23,466 bases of DNA from Thermoplasmatales archaeon (GCA_023128855.1 JAGMDE010000017.1:1-23466); one strand, 5' to 3'. Numbered from the stretch's first letter, positions 7,023 to 14,761 are shown. The notes: generated by a model from the sequence alone, not told the origin. Numbers and translations are program-made.

Positions 7023-8048
7023 ATGAAAAAGAAAATAGTAAGTATTTTTTGTTGTACGCTGATGTTATCAACATTATTCACAATAGCAAATGCGAGGAAC
7101 ATTGATGAAGAAAATGAATCACTTATTAGAGGGATACAAAAAATAAATGAAGATAAAGTGATTAATTCAACAATATTGGATATACAATATAAAAACAAAG
7201 TTTTTTGTAATTCTAGAGATGAATTTATTGATCAACAGCAAACTCAACATGATCCTGCTGGTTGGAACATAAATTATGACCAATTTGTTGCTCAGTCATT
7301 TAAACCTAGTGTTCCTAGGATTTCAAAAGTAGATCTGAAATTATTCAAATATGGGGGGATTCCTGATTATGATTTAGAATTTAGTATTAGAGAACAACTT
7401 AGTGGTAGTGACATAGTAAAAGTAACAAAGGCACCAAGCGAAGTAATTGATGGATGGAATGAATTTGAATTTACCGATTTCGAGGTAGAGGTAGATAGAA
7501 CTTATTACCTTGTTTGTGAGGGAGATGCAGGTTTAGGCGGTGATCCTATTTATTGCTGGTATTGTAGAGTAGAGGGCAACCCTTATGCTCGTGGAATGAC
7601 ACATATTTTCAACTATGACGTCTGGCATCAAGTTCCTGCTAGTGACTGTTGTTTTAGAACTTATTATACCAATTCTGCACCAAATAAACCAAGTATCAGT
7701 GGTCCTACTAGTGGAAATTACGGTAAACCCTTAGACTACAAATTTATGGCTTCAGATCCAGATGCTGATTCTATATTTTATTATATAGACTGGGGCGATG
7801 GATTTATTGAAAATTGGATTGGCCCGTATGAATCTGGTTACGAGATTACAAGAACTCATACATGGGAGGAACAAGGCGACTATATAATAAGAGCGAAAGT
7901 AAAAGACACTTTTGATATGGAAAGTGATTGGGCAGAATTTCCGATATCTATACCAAGAAACAGAGTAGCCTTTAACTTATTATTTCAAAGATGTATAGAT
8001 AGATTTCCAATAATTGAAAAAATTTTTCATTTTATTTTTAAATTTTAA
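7023..8048 (+). CDS. Exported protein with a jelly-roll-like domain, PKD-like domain and the shared C-terminal tail
   Basis: This 341-residue protein has a signal peptide (1-24, ending TIANA). Residues about 75-220 form a domain with AQSFKPSVPRISKVDLKLFK, FSIREQLSGSD and DRTYYLVCEGDAG. That pattern is seen in beta-sandwich, carbohydrate-binding-like modules (the choice-of-anchor type); the exact ligand is unknown. Four cysteines cluster at its end (YCWYC, DCC) and may form disulfides outside the cell. A PKD-like domain spans about 222-308 (YYIDWGDGFIENW). The tail (311-341) is the most diverged of the six, but keeps PRNR, N at +8, L at +10, R at +13, D at +16 and F-P at +18/+19. It is followed after 21 bases by the next gene, so the two are probably co-transcribed. 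Confidence 0.8.
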   Translation: MKKKIVSIFCCTLMLSTLFTIANARNIDEENESLIRGIQKINEDKVINSTILDIQYKNKVFCNSRDEFIDQQQTQHDPAGWNINYDQFVAQSFKPSVPRISKVDLKLFKYGGIPDYDLEFSIREQLSGSDIVKVTKAPSEVIDGWNEFEFTDFEVEVDRTYYLVCEGDAGLGGDPIYCWYCRVEGNPYARGMTHIFNYDVWHQVPASDCCFRTYYTNSAPNKPSISGPTSGNYGKPLDYKFMASDPDADSIFYYIDWGDGFIENWIGPYESGYEITRTHTWEEQGDYIIRAKVKDTFDMESDWAEFPISIPRNRVAFNLLFQRCIDRFPIIEKIFHFIFKF

Positions 8049-8069
8049 GATTTCAAATGAGGTAGGAAT

Positions 8070-9824
8070 ATGAAAAAGAAAATAATTGGAATTATTATAT
8101 GTATGCTGTTAATTACTATAGCTATTTTGCCCGCTACAGGTTTTGTAAATATTGAAAAAAATGAGAAAAATATTGCTCCATCTGGTGCTGTTGATTGGTG
8201 GTACATGTTTCAGCATGATCCACAACTTTCAGGATTTTCAACTTCAACTGCTCCAAGTACAAATGATGTAAAATGGACAAGCATTCTTGAAGTTCCTTTT
8301 GGTGGTTTTTGTTCTCCAGCAGTTGTTGATGATAAACTTTACATTGGATCTGGTATGTTTGGATTTCATAAAGAGCAAGCCTTGGGCATACTTGAAAATG
8401 TTCGTGAAAAAAGGAGTCTTTTAGAGTATAGAAGTAGTAATTATTTTGATTCTTCCAATGTGATTAAGAATCCTCTGAATCAAGATACAGGTCTTTTTTA
8501 CTGTTTAAATGCTAAGAATGGGTATGTGATATGGGATTTTTATACTGAAGGATTTGTGATATCTTCACCTGCAGTAAGTAATGGTATGGTATATGTATCT
8601 TCAGTTGAAGAAACTGGATCGAATGGAAAGCTTTATTGTTTAGATGCTGAGGATGGTGATTTAATTTGGGATTATTCAATTTATACCTCAGTTTATTCAT
8701 CACCGATTGTAGTTGATGGTAAAGTTTATCTTGGTTCAATTGAAGATAATGGTGGTGTTTCTATTGGTAAGATGACCTGTTTTAACGCAAATAATGGAAA
8801 TATTCTATGGGATGTTACAATTGGTGAGGGAGAATATTTATATTTTTCAGTTCCTGCTGTGGCATATGGTAATATTTATTTTATTACTGCTGTAGAAGAA
8901 GCATTTGGTAATATTTATTGTTTGGATGCAGATACTGGAACGCAAAAATGGAAGACCTTTGCAGTACCAACTCTAACATCACCAGCAATTGCTGATGGTT
9001 ATGTGTACTTTTCATCCTTTAATGTAGCAGGTGATCGTGGCATATTAGTATGTTTGGATGCCGAGAGTGGTCAGGAAAAATGGTGTTATACAATGGGTTA
9101 CAATATATGTTCTGGTTATTCTTCTCCTGCTGTAGGATACGGAAAGGTTTTTATTGCTACTTTTATTGGATTGATGGACGGATGTAAGTTACTTTGTATT
9201 AATGCTGAGAATGGGAATTATTTATGGGGTACGACTACTTCTGATTGGTTGATGATATCTTCTCCTGCTATTGCTGATGAGAAGATGTATATTGCTTCTT
9301 GGTTGGATAATCCTAAATTGTACTGTTTTAATGTAAATAATGGGAATATTATTTGGAGTTATCCGATAAGTATGATGACCATGTGTTCTCCAGCTGTTGC
9401 TAATAAGGGTTTGTATATGGCTGATACATTTGGATTTGTTTATTGTTTTAAAGATACAAACTCTCCACCAAATAAGCCAGATATTGATGGTCCAACAAGT
9501 GGAAAACCAGGGACTTCTTATGCTTATACGTTTACTTCGATAGATCCAGATGATGACCAAGCATCCTACTACATTGACTGGGATGATGGAGACATAACAG
9601 ATTGGACCGCTTTTCAACCTTCTGGCGATTCGTACTCTGAAAGTCATACTTGGGCTACAAAAGGAACCTATACTATCAGAGCAAAAGCCAAAGACACAGA
9701 GGGCCATGAAAGCGATTGGGGAACATTAACTGTCACTATGCCTAGAAACAAAGCAACAAATAATATGTTGTTACTAAGATTGTTAGAACATTTTCCTTTA
9801 ATACAACGCCTACTAAACCTCTAA
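8070..9824 (+). CDS. Exported PQQ-like beta-propeller protein with PKD-like domain and the shared C-terminal tail
   Basis: This 584-residue protein has a signal peptide (1-25), then a propeller (about 45-465) of PQQ/PQQ-like repeats. The recurring units are SSPaV..G.vYv.S, lyCLdAe.G..iWdy and its variants, the PQQ_2 pattern. Unlike the propeller at 5208, its blades carry longer insertions. The PKD-like domain (about 470-553) is almost identical to that at 5208 (YYIDWDDGDITDW, TIRAKAKDTEGHESDWG). The tail (558-584) reads PRNKATNN and LEHFPLIQR. The gene lies 21 bases after the previous stop with its own GAGGTAGG ribosome site, but has no conserved upstream element, so it should depend on the promoter at 6974. 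A T-rich stretch follows (9836-9857). Confidence 0.85.
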   Translation: MKKKIIGIIICMLLITIAILPATGFVNIEKNEKNIAPSGAVDWWYMFQHDPQLSGFSTSTAPSTNDVKWTSILEVPFGGFCSPAVVDDKLYIGSGMFGFHKEQALGILENVREKRSLLEYRSSNYFDSSNVIKNPLNQDTGLFYCLNAKNGYVIWDFYTEGFVISSPAVSNGMVYVSSVEETGSNGKLYCLDAEDGDLIWDYSIYTSVYSSPIVVDGKVYLGSIEDNGGVSIGKMTCFNANNGNILWDVTIGEGEYLYFSVPAVAYGNIYFITAVEEAFGNIYCLDADTGTQKWKTFAVPTLTSPAIADGYVYFSSFNVAGDRGILVCLDAESGQEKWCYTMGYNICSGYSSPAVGYGKVFIATFIGLMDGCKLLCINAENGNYLWGTTTSDWLMISSPAIADEKMYIASWLDNPKLYCFNVNNGNIIWSYPISMMTMCSPAVANKGLYMADTFGFVYCFKDTNSPPNKPDIDGPTSGKPGTSYAYTFTSIDPDDDQASYYIDWDDGDITDWTAFQPSGDSYSESHTWATKGTYTIRAKAKDTEGHESDWGTLTVTMPRNKATNNMLLLRLLEHFPLIQRLLNL

Positions 9825-9835
9825 AAACCAATCCT

Positions 9836-9857
9836 CTTTTTTCTTATTTTCCTTTTT
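9836..9857 (+). terminator. T-rich transcription terminator
   Basis: Three T runs (CTCTTTTTTC, TTATTTTCC, TTTTTG) lie within 35 bases of the stop at 9824. Archaeal RNA polymerase stops at such T tracts without needing a hairpin, and none is seen here. Confidence 0.5.
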
Positions 9858-9885
9858 GTAAAATTATATAGTTTCTGCAAAAATA

Positions 9886-9993
9886 GACTTTAAGGTCAAG
9901 TATATAAATTCCTGTTTTTTCGTCAATATATGACAGTTCCCAGCATACGTTTTAAATACTTCTACTTCCATGAGAATTTGTTTAAGGGAGGCG
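9886..9993 (+). promoter_or_regulatory. Conserved upstream element, copy 2
   Basis: The order matches copy 1: GACTTTAAGGTCAAG (9886-9900), TATATAAA (9901-9908), the palindromic-armed GTCAATATATGAC (9922-9934), CAGCATACG, TATA box TTTTAAATA (9950-9958), TCCATGAGAATTTG and ribosome site AAGGGAGGC (to about 9992). The GTCA-to-TATA distance is 28 bases, as in the other copies. The first block is four bases closer to the TATA box than in copies 1 and 3. Confidence 0.75.
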
Positions 9994-9998
9994 AAAAG

Positions 9999-12134
9999 AT
10001 GAAAAATAGTTTGTATAAGAAAGGAGTTGTTTTTGGAATAGTCGTTTTATTTATTGGTGTTAGTTTTTCAAGTTCTTCTTGGGGTTTTTCCATTAATAAA
10101 TCTCAGACATTTACGTTTAATGGTAATGTTTTATATGTTGGTGGTAGCGGACCTGGAAATTATAGCAAAATTCAGGATGCTATCAATGATGCAAGCAACG
10201 GTGATACAATCTATGTTTATGAAAAAACTTACTACGAAAATCTGTATGTGAATAAATCGATTACTATTATTGGACAAAATAGGGAGAATACAATTATCGA
10301 TGGTTCTCATGTTGATACTCATACAATCCATTTAGTAACAGATGAAATTAACATTAGCAATTTCAGATTTTATAATGATGTTGGTCCTCAATGGGAATTA
10401 GCTTTTTACATATCAAGCGATAATTGTTATATCTCGGATTGTACAATTTATACTAATGTAAAAAATGCATTAGGGATTGAAAGTGCTTCTTATAATACGT
10501 TTTTCAACTGCTCAATTCATACTACTACTGAATTTGGAGGGGGTGATGCTATAAGACTAATGTCTAGTTATAACACATTTATTAATTGTGAGATTTATAA
10601 CAATCGTCGACATGGCGTATTAATAAATGGTGCTCATAACACATTTCTGAACTGTAATGTTCATGGCAATGGTGAATCAGGTGTTAGAATATATGGAAAT
10701 AACAATTTTTTTTCAGGATGTGTTTTTTATGAAAATGGTATCGGATTTAAGATTGATGAATCGAAGAATCATATAATATTAAATTGTATAATTCGTGATA
10801 ACATAGATGGAATACGTTTATGGCAATATCATCCAAAGAATGTTACTATTAGAAATTGTGATATATTTAATAATAAAAAAGTAGGTATTAGAATTATAGA
10901 AGATATGGTTGAAACCACAGTTGATAATTGTCGTATTTATAATAATGGAATTGGTATAACAATTGCAGATGATAGTTTATACACTACTGTTATCCATTCA
11001 ACAATATATGATAATAATAATTATGGTATATATCTTAGTGATTCAACTCAAAATACTATCACTAGTAATTGCTTAATAAATGATGGTATTTATGTTGATG
11101 CAGATGATAATGTTATTGATAATAATACGGTTAATGGAAAACCTCTTGTTTATTTAGAGGGTGAATCAGATACAGATATAGATGTTGATGCAGGGCAAGT
11201 AATACTTGTAAATTGCAACAACATTACTATCCAGAACCAGGAAATATCCAATACAGATGTTGGTATCAAACTATGGAAAACTAATAATTGTCTTATATCT
11301 GGTAACACTATTACATCAAACAACAGAGATGGTATTAAGCTTGATTTCTCAACTAACAACAATATCAATGGTAATAAAATCAACTCAAACAAAGGAAATG
11401 GTATACACCTTAAATATTCCAGCAGTAATACCATCATTAGTAATAATCTATCATTCAATAATTATGGTATATATATCGATGATTCAACACAAAACATTAT
11501 CACTAATAATTCTTTTATAAATGATGGTATTTATGTTAATGCAAATAAAAATGTTATTGATAATAATACGGTTAATGGAAAACCTCTTGTTTATCTAGAG
11601 GATGAATCAGATACAGATATAGATGTTGATGCAGGGCAAATAATACTTGTAAATTGCAACAACATTAAAATCCAGAACCAGGAAATATCCAATACAGATG
11701 TTGGTATCAAACTATGGAAAACTAATAATTGTCTTATATCTGGTAACACCATTACATCAAACAATAATTATGGTATATTCCTAACTGAATCAAGCAACAA
11801 GAACATCATTTATCACAACAACTTCATATACAACTATGAGAACGCCTATGATGAATGCAACAATATCTGGAATGATAGCAAATATGGTAACTATTGGAGT
11901 GATTATAAAGAAAAATACCCAAATGCTCGGAAGAAACCATTTAAGGGAATTTGGGATACACCCTATGATATAGAAGGTGGAAGTAATAATGATGGTTGTC
12001 CTTTGATTAAACAATGGCCAAAATCAAGAACTAGAACTATTCCAAGAAACAGACTATTAACCAATCCTTTGTTTTTGAGGTTGTTAGAACGGTTTCCATT
12101 TTTAGAAAGATTTCTAACACTCCTTATAAAATAA
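9999..12134 (+). CDS. Exported NosD-type right-handed beta-helix protein with the shared C-terminal tail
   Basis: The start is the ATG at 9999, after GGGAGG, not the earlier frame opening at 9930; this gives 711 residues. A signal peptide (about 1-28, MKNSLYKKG) precedes a typical entry sequence (YVGGSGPGNYSKIQDAIND, DTIYV), as in periplasmic copper-binding/NosD-like and CASH-domain proteins. Residues about 90-650 form parallel beta-helix rungs of the kinds N.f.nc.i..n...GI.l and sS.NtI.. The final part (YWSDYKEKYP, WDTPYDIEGG, DGCPLIKQWP) is the usual NosD-like ending. The tail (682-711) then starts IPRNR and has LERFPFLER. There is no PKD domain here, so the tail is independent of PKD. An internal duplication is listed separately. 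Confidence 0.85.
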   Translation: MKNSLYKKGVVFGIVVLFIGVSFSSSSWGFSINKSQTFTFNGNVLYVGGSGPGNYSKIQDAINDASNGDTIYVYEKTYYENLYVNKSITIIGQNRENTIIDGSHVDTHTIHLVTDEINISNFRFYNDVGPQWELAFYISSDNCYISDCTIYTNVKNALGIESASYNTFFNCSIHTTTEFGGGDAIRLMSSYNTFINCEIYNNRRHGVLINGAHNTFLNCNVHGNGESGVRIYGNNNFFSGCVFYENGIGFKIDESKNHIILNCIIRDNIDGIRLWQYHPKNVTIRNCDIFNNKKVGIRIIEDMVETTVDNCRIYNNGIGITIADDSLYTTVIHSTIYDNNNYGIYLSDSTQNTITSNCLINDGIYVDADDNVIDNNTVNGKPLVYLEGESDTDIDVDAGQVILVNCNNITIQNQEISNTDVGIKLWKTNNCLISGNTITSNNRDGIKLDFSTNNNINGNKINSNKGNGIHLKYSSSNTIISNNLSFNNYGIYIDDSTQNIITNNSFINDGIYVNANKNVIDNNTVNGKPLVYLEDESDTDIDVDAGQIILVNCNNIKIQNQEISNTDVGIKLWKTNNCLISGNTITSNNNYGIFLTESSNKNIIYHNNFIYNYENAYDECNNIWNDSKYGNYWSDYKEKYPNARKKPFKGIWDTPYDIEGGSNNDGCPLIKQWPKSRTRTIPRNRLLTNPLFLRLLERFPFLERFLTLLIK
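11040..11766 (+). repeat. Internal duplication in the beta-helix gene
   Basis: About 286 bases at 11040-11325 recur at 11481-11766, exactly 441 bases (147 codons) apart, so the frame is kept. Long identical runs are present, for example from the DTDIDVDAGQ codons on, and again over NTDVGIKLWKTNN. The two protein copies differ in only a few residues (such as VDADDNV versus VNANKNV). This points to a recent in-frame duplication of several beta-helix rungs. Confidence 0.85.
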
Positions 12135-12226
12135 GACTTTAGGGTCAAAATAGAGTTTAGAGTCAAAGCCACTTCAACTATAATATTTATATACTGACTG
12201 TCAGATGATAAATTGTTTGGGGGAGG
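12131..12226 (+). promoter_or_regulatory. Partial conserved upstream element with its own inverted repeat
   Basis: GACTTTAGGGTCAA (12135-12148) follows the previous stop closely as in copy 1, but the rest differs. The block half-repeats as TTTAGAGTCAA (from about 12156). A TATA-like ATATTTATATA lies at 12183-12193. The perfect inverted repeat CTGACTGTCAG occupies 12194-12204, directly after the TATA box. GGGGGAGG (about 12219-12226) is the ribosome site of the gene at 12231. Confidence 0.6.
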
Positions 12227-12230
12227 AAAA

Positions 12231-13880
12231 ATGAAAAATCTCTTGACTAAAAAGGGAATTGTTTTAACCGTCATAGTTTTATTTGTCGCAGTAAGCATAG
12301 TTCCAAGTATTGGTGGGAATAACGGAATGATAAGGAATGTATCTGAAAACATTAGAGAACAAGAGTCCTTTTTAGGAGATCCACCAGAGGAGGAATGGAA
12401 TCAAACTTTTGATGGACCAGGGGATGATAAGGGAAAATGTGTTATTCAAACAACAGATGGAGGCTATATTTGTCTATGTGATAAAATTGATAAAATAGGA
12501 GATAACCGATTAAATAGTGATATTTGGTTGATTAAGACAAATGCGTACGGTTATGAACAGTGGAATAGAACATATGGTGGATCAAATTTTGATCTCGGGA
12601 ATCAAGTCCAACAAACACAGGATGGTGGATATATTATATTAGGCACAATTCAGTTAGGATCGGATTCAGGTGATTTCTGGCTTATAAAAACTGACAGTAG
12701 AGGATTTGTCCAATGGAGTCGAATCTTTGGTGGACCAGGTGGAGATAGCGGAGAATCTGTTCTACAGGTATCAGATGGGGGTTATATTATCGCAGGGCAA
12801 AAATATGTAACGCCAAAAACAAATTGGGATGCTTGGTTAATTAAAACTAATGAAACTGGTGTCGAAGAATGGAATCATACCTATGGGGGAGACCAGATTG
12901 ATGGAAGCTATGATGTTCAAGAAACTATAGATGGTGGGTATATTCTCTGCGGGTGTACCTGTTCATTTGTTGAACCATCTCACATGTGGGACCCTTATGA
13001 TGCCTGGTTAATAAAAACTAATTCTGAAGGAGTTGAACAATGGAATCATTCCTATGGTACAAATCGGTCATATGAATGGGGTTTTTCTGTCCAACAACTT
13101 CCTGATGGTGGATTTATCGTTGCTGGTCTGGTACTTGGTGATGGAAAACACGATGGATTATTGATTAGGACAGATGAATCAGGAGCGGAGATATGGAACA
13201 GATCATATGGCGAAACTTATCCTGGAATTGTAACATTTCTTTGTATTAATCTTACATATGATGGTGATTTTATTATCTGTGGGGGTAACGGATATTTTGA
13301 CCCTCAAAAGGGATATTTATATGACATATGGGTGTTAAAGACCGATTGCTCTGGAGATCTCCTTTGGGAGAAAACATATGGTGAACGTGAATATATAGAT
13401 ATAGGGTTATCAATTGCTCAAACGGCCCATGGAGGATATATCATTACAGGGGGCATTGAAACAAAAGACCTGAAAGGTAGTGCAGCTATTCTGATAAAAT
13501 TATCACCTGAAAAGCAAGCTCCATCCACACCAGCTATTGTTGGTGAAACAAATGGAAAACCAGGTACTTTATATCCTTACACATTTACTTCGATAGATCC
13601 AGATGGAGATCAAGTATCCTATTATATCGAGTGGGGTGATGGAGATATAACAGATTGGACTGGTTTTCAACCCTCTGGAGAACCTTACTCTGAAAGCCAT
13701 ACTTGGGCTACAAAGGGAACCTATATTATTAGGGCAAAAGCCAAGGACACAGATGGATTTGAAAGCGATTGGGGAACACTAACAGTTACTATGCCAAGAA
13801 ACAGAGCATACTCTAATACGTTGTTACTAAGATTACTGGAAAGTTTTCCATTGTTGGAACGACTACTAAATCTACTATAA
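12231..13880 (+). CDS. Exported GGYI-repeat beta-propeller protein with PKD-like domain and the shared C-terminal tail
   Basis: The start is ATG 12231 after GGGGGAGG rather than the upstream in-frame TTG; this gives 549 residues. A signal peptide of the same style as the neighbours (MKNLLTKKGIVLTVIVLF) covers residues 1-28. About seven propeller repeats (about 45-425) have the pattern W..tyGG...D.g..vqqt.DGGYIi.G.....d.wLIKT...G.eqW, close to the minus-strand protein at 1154. The PKD-like domain (about 430-518) has YYIEWGDGDITDW and ESHTWATKGTYIIRAKAKD. The tail (522-549) reads PRNRAYSN and LESFPLLER. Compared with the minus-strand paralogue, the final Ig-like domain has been exchanged for this tail, which suggests the C-terminal modules are swappable. 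Confidence 0.85.
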   Translation: MKNLLTKKGIVLTVIVLFVAVSIVPSIGGNNGMIRNVSENIREQESFLGDPPEEEWNQTFDGPGDDKGKCVIQTTDGGYICLCDKIDKIGDNRLNSDIWLIKTNAYGYEQWNRTYGGSNFDLGNQVQQTQDGGYIILGTIQLGSDSGDFWLIKTDSRGFVQWSRIFGGPGGDSGESVLQVSDGGYIIAGQKYVTPKTNWDAWLIKTNETGVEEWNHTYGGDQIDGSYDVQETIDGGYILCGCTCSFVEPSHMWDPYDAWLIKTNSEGVEQWNHSYGTNRSYEWGFSVQQLPDGGFIVAGLVLGDGKHDGLLIRTDESGAEIWNRSYGETYPGIVTFLCINLTYDGDFIICGGNGYFDPQKGYLYDIWVLKTDCSGDLLWEKTYGEREYIDIGLSIAQTAHGGYIITGGIETKDLKGSAAILIKLSPEKQAPSTPAIVGETNGKPGTLYPYTFTSIDPDGDQVSYYIEWGDGDITDWTGFQPSGEPYSESHTWATKGTYIIRAKAKDTDGFESDWGTLTVTMPRNRAYSNTLLLRLLESFPLLERLLNLL

Positions 13881-13886
13881 ACATCT

Positions 13887-13900
13887 CTTCTTTTTTTAAA
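13887..13900 (+). terminator. T-rich transcription terminator
   Basis: CTTCTTTTTTTAAA directly after the stop at 13880 is a typical archaeal T-tract stop for the plus-strand gene. Confidence 0.45.
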
Positions 13901-13910
13901 AAACTACTCC

Positions 13911-13991
13911 TTATATGAAAATCTTTGCAACTACCATAATAGTTGAGACAACAATGAGTATAGCAATAAATTGTTTGCCTCCATCATTCAT
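13911..13991 (-). CDS. Possible 26-residue single-helix membrane protein
   Basis: On the minus strand, ATG at 13989-13991 opens a 26-codon frame ending TAA at 13911-13913. The product begins MNDGGKQ and continues into one hydrophobic helix (FIAILIVVSTIMVVAKIF). Upstream on that strand lie a good TATA box (AGTATATAAACG, near 14030-14041), GTGGAGG (14008-14014) and AAGGT (13999-14003), the last a better-placed ribosome site. Such small membrane proteins are known in archaea, but this one is unrecognised. It lies convergent to the tagged gene ending at 13880. The plus-strand frame over the same bases has unlikely composition and no ribosome site. Confidence 0.45.
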   Translation of the reverse strand: MNDGGKQFIAILIVVSTIMVVAKIFI

Positions 13992-14138
13992 TTTTATGAC
14001 CTTGAGTCCTCCACATACCACCTTTCGTTTATATACTATCAGAAAACGTTCGGAAAAAACCAAACAAAACGTGATGTTGCAACTCTATTTTTCTCCTATA
14101 AACTGGAATAAAATAGTTACTGCTAGAAAAAAATTGTT
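13992..14138. other. Intergenic region: promoter of the small minus-strand ORF, otherwise nothing seen
   Basis: This stretch carries the minus-strand TATA box and ribosome site for the 26-residue ORF (14008-14041). The remaining bases up to the conserved element at 14137 are AT-rich without recognisable features. Confidence 0.4.
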
Positions 14139-14248
14139 GACTTTAGGGTCAAGTATTTAAAAATTTCTCTTATTTTTCGTCAATATATGACAATTCTTAG
14201 CATACGTTTTAAATACTTTTAACTCTATGAGAATTTGTCTGAGGGAGG
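14137..14248 (+). promoter_or_regulatory. Conserved upstream element, copy 3
   Basis: This is the fullest copy. TTGACTTTAGGGTCAA (14137-14152) has inverted arms TTGAC/GTCAA. GTCAATATATGAC (14179-14191) has inverted arms GTCA/TGAC and sits 28 bases before the TATA box TTTTAAATA (14207-14215). The leader keeps CTATGAGAATTTGTCTGAGGGAGG, with the ribosome site at 14241-14248. Long stretches match copy 1 (AAAAATTTCTCTTATTTTTC) and copy 2 exactly. Confidence 0.75.
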
Positions 14249-14261
14249 AAAAAGAAACATT

Positions 14262-14732
14262 ATGAAAAAAATAATATTAATATTGACATTATTGGTTGGA
14301 GGGATTTTAGTTCTAAGTGGATTTGGAGTAGCTACAGTAACTAATAACCTGGCGATAATGGATAATCACCCGCCAAATAAACCTACTATAACGGGTCCAA
14401 CATCTGGAATAGTTGGAGAAGAATATGACTTTTGTTTCGTTGCGGAGGATCCAGAAAATGACAATGTATCCTTTTATATTGAATGGGCAGACGGGACTAG
14501 TACTGGATGGACCGTTTTTGTCCCATCAGGTTATGAGTTAATAGAATTACATGCTTGGTCTAAAATGGATGTATATACTATCCGTGCCAAAGCAAAAGAC
14601 ATCTATGATAAAGAAAGTGATTGGTCTTATTTGGATGTCCCTATATCGAAAAACAAAGCATACTCTGATACGTTGTTACTGAGGTTTTTAGAACAGTTTC
14701 CAATGCTGGAAAGACTGCTGAATTTATTATAA
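14262..14732 (+). CDS. Minimal exported protein: signal peptide, one PKD-like domain and the shared C-terminal tail
   Basis: The ATG at 14262 is preferred over the TTG at 14235, which lies upstream of the ribosome site; this gives 156 residues. The ribosome site GAGGGAGG is 13 bases away, a little far. Residues 1-22 are a signal peptide. Residues about 32-124 are a PKD-like domain (YDFCFVAEDPENDNVSFY, IEWADGTSTGW, ELHAWSKMDVYTIRAKAKD). The tail (129-156) reads SKNKAYSD and LEQFPMLER. There is no other domain, so the whole mature protein is the PKD-tail unit that ends its larger neighbours. It could be a structural subunit or plug of a surface assembly, or a decayed larger gene. Its complete upstream element argues for a functional gene. 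Confidence 0.8.
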   Translation: MKKIILILTLLVGGILVLSGFGVATVTNNLAIMDNHPPNKPTITGPTSGIVGEEYDFCFVAEDPENDNVSFYIEWADGTSTGWTVFVPSGYELIELHAWSKMDVYTIRAKAKDIYDKESDWSYLDVPISKNKAYSDTLLLRFLEQFPMLERLLNLL

Positions 14733-14761
14733 AAAATATTTCTCCCTAAGGAAATATAAAT

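Noticed and set aside
9222..9707. 161-codon minus-strand ORF inside the second PQQ-like propeller gene
   Set aside because: It lies fully antisense to a well-supported gene, has low-complexity composition and no upstream signals; repeated codons of the propeller and PKD region keep the frame open.
11963..12352. 129-codon minus-strand ORF across the 12134 stop and the next gene start
   Set aside because: It is antisense to two supported genes and to a promoter, with no recognisable domain.
13915..14160. 81-codon plus-strand ORF
   Set aside because: It has unlikely composition (many T, P, S and scattered basic residues), no ribosome site, and runs into the conserved upstream element. The minus-strand small ORF is better supported.
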